Source: an uncultured Clostridia bacterium (lineage in GTDB: Bacteria > Bacillota > Clostridia > Peptostreptococcales > Anaerovoracaceae). From it: DNA of 64,000 nucleotides. The stretch spans positions 1-64,000 of the forward strand of contig CAKQHH010000007.1 in the NCBI GenBank assembly GCA_934234035.1, in the 5' to 3' direction. Below are positions 16,848-25,484 of the stretch, piece by piece; position 1 is the stretch's first letter; every line of letters starts with the position of its first letter. Under the pieces are notes generated by a model, which searched no databases, was not told the DNA's origin, and saw nothing but the letters and a program-made list of their open reading frames with translations. The position numbers were made by a program, and so were the translations under genes.

Positions 16848-16894
16848 AGTATATCATTATTGAACTTTACTTTCAATTGCGAAAGAGTTATAAT
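16848..16894. promoter_or_regulatory. Overlapping divergent promoters of serA and serC
   Basis: Toward serC: TTTACT at 16866-16871, 17 bp, TATAAT at 16889-16894. Toward serA (minus strand): TTGAAA at 16876-16871, 17 bp, TATACT at 16853-16848. The two -35 boxes share base 16871, so the polymerases should compete. Confidence 0.75.
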
Positions 16895-16938
16895 TCTTGT
16901 ACATGAATCTATATTTAATTAACTGGAGGTAAATACCA

Positions 16939-18024
16939 ATGGGCTATCGTGCAATTAATTTCTCTGCAGGTCCGTCTACCCTTCCTGAAGAGGTACTGAA
17001 GAAGGCAGCTGCTGAGATGCTGAACTATGAAGGAACCGGCGAATCCGTAATGGAGATGAGCCACAGATCTGCGGAATTCCAGAAGATCATCGATGCTGCG
17101 GAGCAGAATCTGAGAGATCTGATGAACATTCCGGATGACTACTATGTACTGTTCCTGCAGGGCGGCGGTACACTGCAGTTCTCCATGGTTCCGATCAACC
17201 TGCTGACCAATTCCAAGAAGGCAGACTACATCATTACCGGTAACTGGGCGAAGAAAGCATATGAAGAAGCTCAGAAGTTCGGTGATATTCGCGCACTGGC
17301 AAGTTCTGCAGACAAGAACTTCTCTTACATTCCGAAGTTCAACAAGGAAGATATCCGTGAAGATGTAGACTACGTATACGTATGCTACAACAACACCATC
17401 TACGGAACACACTACAACGAAGTTCCGGATGTAGGAGATCATCTGCTGGTAGCAGATATGTCTTCCTGCATTCTGTCCGAAGAAATCGACGTTACCAAGT
17501 TCGGTCTGATTTATGCAGGCGCACAGAAGAACATTGCTCCGGCAGGTGTAACAATCGTTATCGTTCGGAAGGATTTGGTAGGACACGCACCGGAGAACAC
17601 TCCGATTTACCTGGACTATGCAACTCATGCAAAGAAGGGTTCCATGTACAACACCCCTCCTTGCTATCCAATCTACATGGCCGGCGAAGTATTCAAGTAT
17701 CTGAAGCGCATCGGCGGTGTTAAGGAAATGCATGAGAGAGACGTTCGCAAGGCAGGCAAGCTGTATGATTACCTGGATCACAGCGAAATGTTCACACCGA
17801 CCGTTGCAAAGGAAGACCGTTCCCTGATGAACGTTACCTTCGTAACCGGAGATCCGGAACTGGACAAGAAGTTCATCGCCGGCGCAAGAGAGCGCGGCAT
17901 GCTCAACCTGGCCGGACACAGAACAACCGGTGGTATGAGAGCCAGCATCTATAATGCGATGCCGGAAGAAGGTGTGGATACACTGATTGCATACATGAAA
18001 GAATTCGAAGATGAGAACAAATAG
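16939..18024 (+). CDS. serC: Phosphoserine aminotransferase
   Basis: A 361-residue PLP enzyme that converts 3-phosphohydroxypyruvate and glutamate to phosphoserine. The start AINFSAGPSTLPEEVLKKA is the family signature, SHRSAEFQ follows, and the PLP lysine lies in YAGAQKNIAPAG near residue 195. TGGAGGT precedes the start. It is paired with the divergent serA. Its 3' end overlaps the next ORF by 14 bases, so that gene is likely in the same transcript. Codon choice is the strongly biased kind typical of highly expressed genes here. Confidence 0.96.
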   Translation: MGYRAINFSAGPSTLPEEVLKKAAAEMLNYEGTGESVMEMSHRSAEFQKIIDAAEQNLRDLMNIPDDYYVLFLQGGGTLQFSMVPINLLTNSKKADYIITGNWAKKAYEEAQKFGDIRALASSADKNFSYIPKFNKEDIREDVDYVYVCYNNTIYGTHYNEVPDVGDHLLVADMSSCILSEEIDVTKFGLIYAGAQKNIAPAGVTIVIVRKDLVGHAPENTPIYLDYATHAKKGSMYNTPPCYPIYMAGEVFKYLKRIGGVKEMHERDVRKAGKLYDYLDHSEMFTPTVAKEDRSLMNVTFVTGDPELDKKFIAGARERGMLNLAGHRTTGGMRASIYNAMPEEGVDTLIAYMKEFEDENK

Positions 18025-19375
18025 GGCAAACACCCGGACTCAAAAATCGAATAATATCGGAAAGAGCGTGATGGTGGTCATTTTGTCGGCACTGATGGTG
18101 CTGATGGGGGTGACCACCCTCTTTTTAGATGAAGCGTTTGCGGAATCTAAGCCGGAGATCGGGGCGGATTCTGCTTTTGTGGTGTCCGCATCTACGGGGC
18201 AGACGGTGTACCGGCTGCACACGGACCGAAAGCTGTCGCCGGGCGGTTTTACCAAAATCATGGCGGCCATGGTGGTGCTGGATCGGATGCACGACCGGGC
18301 GGAGCTTCGGAATCGGATTACCGTTACCAGGGATGTGGCGTCGAAGGGGAAGCTCTTCAAGAAGGGCGATCAGATTACCGTCCGCGACCTTCTGGCGGCC
18401 ATGTTGGTGGCGGATTCCGACGAGGCGGCCGTGGCTCTGGCGGTGTACTCTGCCGAGAACGTACCGGCCTTCGTGGAGGCGATGAATACCAAAGCGCAGG
18501 AGTTGGAGTTGGAGAACACCCACTACACCACGGTGACCGGCAAATACGATGCTCTTCAGTACACCACCACGGAGGATACGGGATACCTGGTTCAGGCGGC
18601 GTTTAAGTACTCTCTGATTGAGAAATACCTTACGACGGAGGCCTGCACTACAACGGCCGTGGGCAAGACCGCACCGAAAACCCTGCGTCATTCCGACACC
18701 TTCCGGTACTCCGGTTTGGTGGCGGCAAAAGCGGTGGAGAGCGGCACCTCGAAGCATTCGGTGAATTCTTTTGCGTACGCGGAGCAGGACGGAATGAAGC
18801 TGATTTCCGTGATTTTCGGGACTGCCGCTAAGGAAAAGGATGCGCAGCAGAAACAGCTTCTGGATTACGGCTACGGGAAGGTGGCTCGCCATACGGTTCG
18901 GAAGGCCGGGGCGAAGGTGGGTAAAATCAAAATTCACCACGGCGCAAGCACCCGGGTTCCGGTATATACGAAAAGCAAGGCGTACGCCTACGTCCCGAAG
19001 GAAGGGAGCGACAGTCTGATTCGCACCCAGACCATCATCTACGACAAGCTGGAAGCGCCGGTAAAAGCCGGAACGAAGGCCGGAGAACTTCAGGTTTACG
19101 TTGCGGACGAACTGACCGGCACCGTGGATCTGGTGGTAAAAGAAGAGGTGAAAACCGGATGGTTTCCGTCCTATCTGTACATTTCCAATTGGCTGACGGT
19201 TTTGATTGCCGCGGTGCTGATGTGCCTGCTGTACTTCGTGCTCCGCATTCGGCGTATTCGGAGACGGAAGCGGTTGCTGGCAGAGCGCCGGCGGAAGCAG
19301 AAAATCCGGGAAATCGCCCTGCGGGAATACGAAATTGAAGAGGATCGGAAAAGAAGAAACTGGACCTATCGGTAG
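18011..19375 (+). CDS. DD-carboxypeptidase (DacA/PBP5-like) homologue lacking catalytic motifs
   Basis: A 454-residue, membrane-anchored protein with an N-terminal signal/anchor helix (residues about 19-40), a peptidase S11-like domain (50-290), a beta-rich C-terminal domain, and a second helix (about 396-416) before a basic tail. The fold signature is clear, but the active-site motifs are not: the nucleophile position of SxxK is Gly79 (PGGFTK, with Lys82 kept), SxN is SDE (136-138), and KTG is ESG (243-245). It is therefore probably inactive as a DD-peptidase and may act as a peptidoglycan-binding or regulatory protein; that role is inference. Confidence 0.85.
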   Translation: MRTNRANTRTQKSNNIGKSVMVVILSALMVLMGVTTLFLDEAFAESKPEIGADSAFVVSASTGQTVYRLHTDRKLSPGGFTKIMAAMVVLDRMHDRAELRNRITVTRDVASKGKLFKKGDQITVRDLLAAMLVADSDEAAVALAVYSAENVPAFVEAMNTKAQELELENTHYTTVTGKYDALQYTTTEDTGYLVQAAFKYSLIEKYLTTEACTTTAVGKTAPKTLRHSDTFRYSGLVAAKAVESGTSKHSVNSFAYAEQDGMKLISVIFGTAAKEKDAQQKQLLDYGYGKVARHTVRKAGAKVGKIKIHHGASTRVPVYTKSKAYAYVPKEGSDSLIRTQTIIYDKLEAPVKAGTKAGELQVYVADELTGTVDLVVKEEVKTGWFPSYLYISNWLTVLIAAVLMCLLYFVLRIRRIRRRKRLLAERRRKQKIREIALREYEIEEDRKRRNWTYR

Positions 19376-19407
19376 AGAACCGAAGGAGTGCGCAGGAGGG
19401 AAAAGAG

Positions 19408-21303
19408 ATGTTTGATATCAGCGAAGAATTGAAAAAACTTCCCACCTGTCCGGGGGTCTATATGCATAAGGACCGCTTGGGAACGGTAATTTATGTGGGA
19501 AAAGCCGTAAACCTGCGAAGCCGGGTTCGGCAATACTTTCAGAACTCTTCTCAGCACAGCCCGAAAGTCCGGTCCATGGTATCCAACATCGCAGAATTCG
19601 ACTACATCACCTGCGGCACGGAGATGGAAGCGTTGATTCTGGAATGCAACCTGATTAAGAAGTACATGCCGAAGTACAACATCCTTCTGAAGGACGATAA
19701 GACCTATCCCTACATCGAAGTGACCATGAGTGAGGATTTTCCTCGGGTGATTCGCACTCGGGAGGTCAAACGGGATGAGAATCGGTATTTTGGACCTTAT
19801 TCCGACAGCACCGCTGTGTGGCGAATTCTGAAAATGATTGATGAGATGTATCCCCTGAAGAAATGCAGTACCCTGCACTTCCCGGAAAACACCCGGCCCT
19901 GCCTGAATTTTTTTATCGGAAAGTGCAAAGGCATTTGCGTGGGAAAAGCGGACCGGGAGGAATACATGGAGATGATCCGAGATATCCTGGGTATTTTGGG
20001 CGGAAAAGATGCGGGGGTTATCCGGAAGCTGGAAGGAAAGATGATGGAAGCATCGGATGCCCTGAAGTATGAGGAGGCGGCGAAATACCGGGACTACATT
20101 CGGGCGCTGCGGTCCCTCGGCGAGAAGCAGCGAGCCACCATGGTGCGGGAACACGATATCGATATCCTGATTCCGATTCGGACCCACCGCAATCAGATTG
20201 TGGCGCAGTACCGGGTGCGGGAAGGCAAGATGATCGGCCGGGAAATCATCTATATGAACGACGAAACGGAATCTACCCGGGAGGAGCTGCTCAGCGCTTT
20301 TCTGAAGCAGTACTACCTGTCCACCTCGCGAATTCCAAAAGAGGTAATCGTGCCGGTGCACCCGGAAGAAGAGGACTTGATTTCCGAGCTTTTGAACCAC
20401 ATCGATGAGATGAATGCGAAAGCGGGAACGGATGTGCCCCACAAAACCCGCCTGTACATACCGGAGAGAGGGGAGAAAAAGGCCATCCTGGACATGACCC
20501 TGGCGGATTCGGTGGAACTGGCCCGCTCCCTGGACGAGAGAGCCGACCGGGATGAGGAGCGAAAGAGAAACCTGAGGCAGAAGATTTCGGAATTGATTCG
20601 CCGGGCGGCGGAAATCGACGGATCGATTCCCCGGCTGCTGGAGGAGGATGACGAAGAAGAATACCGGGTGGAAGCCTACGATATCTCCAACATGAACGGT
20701 CTGGATACGGTGGGCGCCATGGTGGTATACGAGGGCAGCCGGCCGGTGCGGAACGATTACCGGAAGTTCCGGATTCGAACCGCTGAGGGCGACGACTACG
20801 GCAGCTTGCAGGAAGTGATGTACCGGCGGCTGAAGCGGGCGCGGGAAGGCGATCCGGGTTTCAGCCGGTATCCGGATATCATGTTCATCGACGGCGGGCT
20901 GGGACAGGTGCACGCGGTAAAAACAGTGATGGACGCGTTCCGGCTGACGATTCCGGTGGTGGGCTTGGCGAAGGACGATGCCCATCGAACCCGAGCCGTG
21001 GTATTCACCGACGGAAGTGAAATCGATCTGAAGTCGGAACCCCTGCTGTTCAGCTACGCGGGAAACATTCAGGAAGAAGTGCACCGCTTCGCCATTACCT
21101 TCCACCGTGGCACGCGAGGGAAGAAGATGACCCACTCCGTGCTGGAGGAAATTCCGAAAATCGGACCGAAGCGGCGGAAGGCGCTGATGGAAAAATTCCG
21201 CAGCATCGAAGCGATTCGGAAGGCTTCCTACGAGGAATTGATGGAAACGGAAGGGATGAATTCTCAGGCGGCGGAAAGTGTTTTGGAATTCTTTCATCAA
21301 TAA
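19408..21303 (+). CDS. uvrC: UvrC excinuclease subunit
   Basis: A 631-residue nucleotide-excision-repair nuclease that makes both incisions with UvrB. It has an N-terminal GIY-YIG domain (CPGVYMHKDRLGTVIYVGKA), a UVR motif near residues 200-235, an RNase H-like endonuclease domain (EAYDISNMNGLDTVGAMVV), and C-terminal helix-hairpin-helix repeats (IPKIGPKRRKALMEKF). The start follows AGGAGGGAAAAG. Full length and intact. uvrA and uvrB are not in the window. Confidence 0.97.
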   Translation: MFDISEELKKLPTCPGVYMHKDRLGTVIYVGKAVNLRSRVRQYFQNSSQHSPKVRSMVSNIAEFDYITCGTEMEALILECNLIKKYMPKYNILLKDDKTYPYIEVTMSEDFPRVIRTREVKRDENRYFGPYSDSTAVWRILKMIDEMYPLKKCSTLHFPENTRPCLNFFIGKCKGICVGKADREEYMEMIRDILGILGGKDAGVIRKLEGKMMEASDALKYEEAAKYRDYIRALRSLGEKQRATMVREHDIDILIPIRTHRNQIVAQYRVREGKMIGREIIYMNDETESTREELLSAFLKQYYLSTSRIPKEVIVPVHPEEEDLISELLNHIDEMNAKAGTDVPHKTRLYIPERGEKKAILDMTLADSVELARSLDERADRDEERKRNLRQKISELIRRAAEIDGSIPRLLEEDDEEEYRVEAYDISNMNGLDTVGAMVVYEGSRPVRNDYRKFRIRTAEGDDYGSLQEVMYRRLKRAREGDPGFSRYPDIMFIDGGLGQVHAVKTVMDAFRLTIPVVGLAKDDAHRTRAVVFTDGSEIDLKSEPLLFSYAGNIQEEVHRFAITFHRGTRGKKMTHSVLEEIPKIGPKRRKALMEKFRSIEAIRKASYEELMETEGMNSQAAESVLEFFHQ

Positions 21304-21411
21304 CTTGCTATTTAAAGATATTCATGGTATATTTTGAATTACGATTTATCTCTCCGGAAGGAGAGTGGATTGGGAAATTACATTTATGTTGAAGGTAAGG
21401 AGAGTAGCGAA

Positions 21412-21693
21412 ATGGCGGAAGATCAGAACAAAGAGCTGCTGGAAGAAGAAACTGAAGAGGATTTCATCACACTGGAATTTGATGACGGTACAGTAGTGGA
21501 ATGCTTCATTACAGGTGTATTCGATCTGAACGGAAAGGAATACATTGCACTGGAGCCGGATGATGGCACCGATGATGTATATATTTACGGATATAAGGAC
21601 AACGGTGACGACACATTCGACTTGGTTGAAATCGAGAGCGAAGAGGAGTTCGGCGCAGCGGTGGAGGAATTCGATCGCCTGATGATGCAGTAG
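21412..21693 (+). CDS. DUF1292 family protein
   Basis: A 93-residue, very acidic protein with the DUF1292 pattern: an ITLEFDDGT strand, a central hydrophobic strand pair (GKEYIALEP) and DDVYIYGY. The family is common in Firmicutes near RNA and tRNA-related genes and has no established function. The start at 21412 follows AAGGAGAG; the frame is open 26 codons further upstream but without a ribosome site. A strong terminator follows at once. Confidence 0.85.
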   Translation: MAEDQNKELLEEETEEDFITLEFDDGTVVECFITGVFDLNGKEYIALEPDDGTDDVYIYGYKDNGDDTFDLVEIESEEEFGAAVEEFDRLMMQ

Positions 21694-21704
21694 TGAAATA
21701 AGGC

Positions 21705-21740
21705 TTTTGCGCCGTTTCAAAACGGCGCAAAAACTTTTTT
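21705..21740 (+). terminator. Terminator after the DUF1292 gene
   Basis: TTTTGCGCCGTTT and AAACGGCGCAAAA pair around a 2-nt centre, followed by ACTTTTTTT. Confidence 0.9.
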
Positions 21741-21751
21741 TAAAAAAGGGG

Positions 21752-21780
21752 TTTACAAACCACCCTAGAGTGTGTATAAT
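21752..21780 (+). promoter_or_regulatory. tRNA-Leu promoter
   Basis: TTTACA at 21752-21757, 17 bp, TATAAT at 21775-21780, about 45 bases before the tRNA. Confidence 0.85.
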
Positions 21781-21824
21781 AGCTATTGTGAGTTGCGAAA
21801 GAAACAACTCAGAAAAATAAATCT

Positions 21825-21910
21825 GCGGATGTGGCGGAATTGGCAGACGCGCACGGTTCAGGTCCGTGTGACCACAAATCATGTGGGTTCGAGTCCCACC
21901 ATCCGCACCA
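21825..21910 (+). tRNA. tRNA-Leu(CAG)
   Basis: The acceptor GCGGATG pairs with CATCCGC, then discriminator A and an encoded CCA. The anticodon stem CACGG/CCGTG encloses TTCAGGT, giving anticodon CAG. The long variable arm and the T-arm GTGGG/CCCAC fit a class II leucine tRNA. It is a single-gene unit with its own promoter and terminator. Confidence 0.95.
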
Positions 21911-21912
21911 AG

Positions 21913-21943
21913 AAAAGCGATATTCTGCGGAATATCGCTTTTT
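21913..21943 (+). terminator. Terminator after tRNA-Leu
   Basis: AAAAGCGATATTC and GAATATCGCTTTT around TGCG, ending in a T run. It lies 3 bases after the tRNA. Confidence 0.92.
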
Positions 21944-21971
21944 ACTTTTATCGGAGGAAAACAAGAAATAA

Positions 21972-22772
21972 ATGGATAACAGACCGATTGGTTTTTTTGA
22001 CTCCGGACTGGGCGGCCTTACCAGTGTATCTGCACTGCAGAACCGGCTGCCGAAAGAACGGGTGATATATTATGGGGACACGGCGAGAACCCCTTACGGA
22101 TCCAAGTCCCCGGAAACAATTCGAAAGTTCGCTTCCCAGATTGTGGACTATCTGGTGAGCAAGGATGTGAAAATGGTGGTGATCGCCTGCAATACCGTGA
22201 CGTCTCTGGCGCTGGATGAGCTGCGGCAGCAGCATCCGGAGCTGCCGATTATCGGCGTCATCGAACCGACGGTTCGGAAGGTGGTGGAGAGCCATTGCCC
22301 GAATGTGGGAATCATTGCCACCAAAGCCACCATCCAGAGCGATGTCTATGCGCGGCTGCTGCACAACCTGGATCCTTCTATTCGGACCAGCAGTCTGGCT
22401 TGTCCGGCGTTCGTGCCCCTGATTGAAGAAGGCATCATCGACAATGAGATTATGGATTTGACCATCCGCTACTACATGGATGATTTCGTGCGGGAAAACG
22501 GATTCAATCATCTGATTCTGGGATGCACCCACTATCCGATGATTGCGGACAACCTGAAGCGAATTTACCCTCATATGAATCTGATCAGCTCTTCCGAAGC
22601 GGTCATCGATGAGGTGGAGGAGGTGCTGGCGGCTCGGAATCAGTTTGCCGAGCAGCGGACCGAGGAAGACCGGTTCTATGCCAGCGACCTGTCGGATAAT
22701 TTTATTCGGATGACGGATCGGCTGACAGAGGGAAAAAATTCCAGAATTAAACTGAAAAAAATGGAAGAATAA
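21972..22772 (+). CDS. murI: Glutamate racemase
   Basis: A 266-residue cofactor-independent racemase making D-glutamate for peptidoglycan. PIGFFDSGLGGLTSV opens the protein. The two catalytic cysteines are Cys73 in IACNTV and the one in GCTHYP near residue 185. YYGDTARTPYG is intact. The ribosome site is GGAGGAAA. The gene stands alone between a tRNA terminator and a compound hairpin. Confidence 0.95.
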   Translation: MDNRPIGFFDSGLGGLTSVSALQNRLPKERVIYYGDTARTPYGSKSPETIRKFASQIVDYLVSKDVKMVVIACNTVTSLALDELRQQHPELPIIGVIEPTVRKVVESHCPNVGIIATKATIQSDVYARLLHNLDPSIRTSSLACPAFVPLIEEGIIDNEIMDLTIRYYMDDFVRENGFNHLILGCTHYPMIADNLKRIYPHMNLISSSEAVIDEVEEVLAARNQFAEQRTEEDRFYASDLSDNFIRMTDRLTEGKNSRIKLKKMEE

Positions 22773-22786
22773 GGGGGATTATCCCC

Positions 22787-22856
22787 AAAAAAAGTCATTT
22801 TATGGAATGGATATGTGCAAGATTGAGCCCTATCCATTGACAATAATGGCTTTTTT
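22787..22856 (+). terminator. Nested hairpin terminator after murI
   Basis: The outer stem AAAAAAGTCATT/AATGGCTTTTTT (one G-U) encloses an inner stem AATGGATA/TATCCATT; the final T6 is the U-tract. The next gene's promoter is embedded in its 3' half. Confidence 0.75.
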
Positions 22857-22865
22857 ATGTAAAAT
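22837..22865 (+). promoter_or_regulatory. Promoter of the CYTH-domain gene
   Basis: TTGACA at 22837-22842, 17 bp, TAAAAT at 22860-22865. It overlaps the murI terminator. Confidence 0.8.
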
Positions 22866-22914
22866 TACTTGATATTGTTGATATTTTGCCGCAATGCGGC
22901 CAGTGGGAGATAAT

Positions 22915-23547
22915 ATGGAAACAGAATACAAGTATCGTCTGGATGATGAATCTTTGATTCAGGAGATTATCGACGATCCCATGCTGGATGAATACGTAGA
23001 CCGGGATTCCCTGGAGAAGATTCGGATGCATGCCGTGTATTTTGATACGGACGACATGGATTTGAGACAATCCGGAATTGCGTATCGGATTCGATATGAG
23101 AACGATCGGATCACAGCAACGATTAAGTGGGATAATCACGTGGAGAATGGACGTCATTCCAGAGAAGAATTTAATCTAGTCATAACGGATGAGCGTTTCG
23201 CAGAGCATCCGAATATTGAAGCATTTGAGTCCAGTGATGCGTATGACGTGCTGCTGAAGGCGGCCGGTCATAAGGAGCTTCACAAGAAGGTGGAAATGGA
23301 TTTCACCCGGAAGCTGATCAAGGTGGACACCGGCAATTCCATCAGCGCGCTTTCCTTCGACGAGGGCGTGATTCACGGATTGCACGGAGACAAGGACGTA
23401 TTGGAGATGGAGCTGGAATGGTACTACGGAAACTCGGAAGATTTCCAGGACATTGCGGAATCTCTGGCAGAGAAGTATTCTCTGGAGCCGGAAGACATCT
23501 CGAAACTGCAAAGAGGATTTTTACCGGACGACGAGCCGGAAAAATAA
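22915..23547 (+). CDS. CYTH-domain protein (triphosphate-tunnel family)
   Basis: A 210-residue protein with the CYTH signature ETEYKYRL at residues 2-9 (ExExK) and alternating basic and acidic strands (YFDTDD, YRIRYEND, TATIKWD, REEFN, LEMELEW). Members hydrolyse inorganic triphosphate or related triphosphates in a beta-tunnel. It has no CHAD domain. The start at 22915 follows GGGAGA; the ATG seven codons upstream is less well placed. It is probably transcribed onward into tig. Confidence 0.82.
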   Translation: METEYKYRLDDESLIQEIIDDPMLDEYVDRDSLEKIRMHAVYFDTDDMDLRQSGIAYRIRYENDRITATIKWDNHVENGRHSREEFNLVITDERFAEHPNIEAFESSDAYDVLLKAAGHKELHKKVEMDFTRKLIKVDTGNSISALSFDEGVIHGLHGDKDVLEMELEWYYGNSEDFQDIAESLAEKYSLEPEDISKLQRGFLPDDEPEK

Positions 23548-23581
23548 AACAAATTAAGTTCGTTTTTCAGGAGGAATATTA

Positions 23582-24889
23582 ATGAAAACTACTTTTATCG
23601 CAAAAGAAGGCAATGATGCAAAGTTTACTATGGTTTTTACCGGTGAAGAGTTCGAAAATGCTGTAGTGAATGCTTATAAGAACAACAAGGATCGTTTCGA
23701 AATCAAGGGCTTCCGTAAAGGAAAGGCTCCGAGAAAGATGATCGAGAACACCTATGGCGAAGATATCTTCTATGATGAAGCACTGAACGACCTGCTGCAG
23801 AGCGGTTATCCGGCAGCACTGAACGAGCTGGACCTGGAAGTAATCGAGCAGCCGAGACTGAACCTGGGCGAGCTGAAGAAGGGCGAAGATGTTGAAATCA
23901 CCGCAACCGTTGCTTGCTTCCCGGAAGTAGAAGCGAAGGATTACTTCGGACTGGAAGTTGAGAAGATCGAGCACGAAGTAACCGATGAGGATATTCAGAG
24001 AGAACTGGAGAGAGTTCAGAAGGCTCATTCCAGCATGGAGACCGTAACCGACCGCAAGACCGAAGAGGGAGATACCGTTGTTCTGGACTTTGACGGTTCC
24101 GTAGACGGCGTTCACTTCGACGGCGGCAAGGCAGAGAACTTTGACCTGAAGCTGGGTTCCGGACAGTTCATCCCGGGTTTTGAGGATCAGCTGGTTGGCA
24201 AAGAAGCCGGTGAGGAAGTAGACGTTCACGTTACTTTCCCGGAAGGTTATCAGGCAGAGGATCTGGCAGGAAAGGAAGCGCTCTTCGAATGCAAGATTAA
24301 CGAAATCAAGAGAGAAGTTCTGCCGGAAATTAACGATGAGCTGGCAAGCGATGTCAGCGAGTTCGAGACTCTGGAAGAGTACAAGAACTCCATCCGCGAG
24401 AGAATGCAGAAAGAGGATGACGAGAGAGCGGACAGCATCATGAAGGACAGCATGGTTCAGAAGCTGATCGACGTGAACAGCGTAGACACTCCGGCATCCA
24501 TGGTAGAATCCGAAATCGACACCATGATTCAGGGAATGCAGCAGCAGCTGGCATACCAGGGTCTGTCTCTGGAGCAGTATCAGAAGTTCACCGGAATGGA
24601 TATGGCTGCCATGAGAGACCAGGCTCGTATGGACGCAGAGAAGAGAGTCGCATCCAGAATCCTGCTGAAGGCCGTAATCCGTCAGGAGAACATCGAGGCA
24701 ACCGAAGAGGATATCGATAAGGAAATGGCAGATTTCGCTGCTCAGTACGGACAGTCCGTAGAAGATGTGAAGAAGATGATCGGAAACGACCTGCACTACT
24801 TCGAAGAGGATGTTAAGATGAAGAAGGCCATCGACATGATGTTCGAGAAGGCAAATTTTGTTGCTGCTAAGGCAAAGGAAGAAGAATAA
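23582..24889 (+). CDS. tig: Trigger factor, ribosome-associated chaperone
   Basis: A 435-residue peptidyl-prolyl isomerase and chaperone acting at the ribosome exit tunnel. The ribosome-binding signature GFRKGKAPRKMIE is at about residues 42-54. The FKBP domain (about 150-240) has GDTVVLDFDGSVDG and FIPGFEDQLVG. The helical C-terminal arms follow. It is 4 bases from clpP and heads the tig-clpP-clpX-lon block. The ribosome site is CAGGAGGAA. Confidence 0.96.
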   Translation: MKTTFIAKEGNDAKFTMVFTGEEFENAVVNAYKNNKDRFEIKGFRKGKAPRKMIENTYGEDIFYDEALNDLLQSGYPAALNELDLEVIEQPRLNLGELKKGEDVEITATVACFPEVEAKDYFGLEVEKIEHEVTDEDIQRELERVQKAHSSMETVTDRKTEEGDTVVLDFDGSVDGVHFDGGKAENFDLKLGSGQFIPGFEDQLVGKEAGEEVDVHVTFPEGYQAEDLAGKEALFECKINEIKREVLPEINDELASDVSEFETLEEYKNSIRERMQKEDDERADSIMKDSMVQKLIDVNSVDTPASMVESEIDTMIQGMQQQLAYQGLSLEQYQKFTGMDMAAMRDQARMDAEKRVASRILLKAVIRQENIEATEEDIDKEMADFAAQYGQSVEDVKKMIGNDLHYFEEDVKMKKAIDMMFEKANFVAAKAKEEE

Positions 24890-24892
24890 TCT

Positions 24893-25471
24893 ATGAACAC
24901 AATTCCAGTAGTTGTTGAACAGACCGGAAACGGCGAGCGCAGTTACGATATTTATTCCAGACTGCTGAAGGATCGAATCATTTTCATCGACCAGCAGGTG
25001 GACGAGCATCTGGCCAGCATTGTGGTGGCACAGCTCTTGTTCCTGGAAGCGGAGGACCCGGAAAAGGATATTAATATCTACATCAACTCTCCGGGCGGAA
25101 TGGTGACGGCCGGCTTGGCGATTCTGGATACCATGAATTACGTAAAACCGGATATTTCCACCATTTGTGTGGGCCTGGCTGCCAGCATGGGTGCCGTGCT
25201 GCTTTCGGCGGGAACCAAAGGGAAACGATATGCTCTGCCCAACGCGGAGATTATGATTCATCAGCCGCTGGGTGGCGCACAGGGCCAAGCTTCCGATATT
25301 AAGATTCAGGCCGATTGGATGATGAAGACCAAGGAACGTCTGAACCACATTCTTGCTGAAAATACGGGAAAAGATCTTTCCATTATCGAGCGGGATACCG
25401 ACAGAGATAATTTCATGTACGCAGATGAAGCGGTGGAATACGGACTGATCGATCGGGTATTGAAGAAGTAA
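24893..25471 (+). CDS. clpP: ClpP serine protease subunit
   Basis: A 192-residue subunit of the tetradecameric Clp protease. The catalytic triad is Ser98 (AASMGA), His123 (MIHQPLGG) and an Asp in ERDTDRDN (about 172). There is no long propeptide. It is followed after 13 bases by clpX, so enzyme and unfoldase are co-expressed. No CtsR or CIRCE-like site was seen upstream. Confidence 0.97.
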   Translation: MNTIPVVVEQTGNGERSYDIYSRLLKDRIIFIDQQVDEHLASIVVAQLLFLEAEDPEKDINIYINSPGGMVTAGLAILDTMNYVKPDISTICVGLAASMGAVLLSAGTKGKRYALPNAEIMIHQPLGGAQGQASDIKIQADWMMKTKERLNHILAENTGKDLSIIERDTDRDNFMYADEAVEYGLIDRVLKK

Positions 25472-25484
25472 TAGAGGAGAATCT

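Noticed and set aside
15632..16876. Longer start of serA at 16876
   Set aside because: The extra 34 codons cover the predicted promoters and the inverted repeat and lack a ribosome site; AGGAGGT supports 16774.
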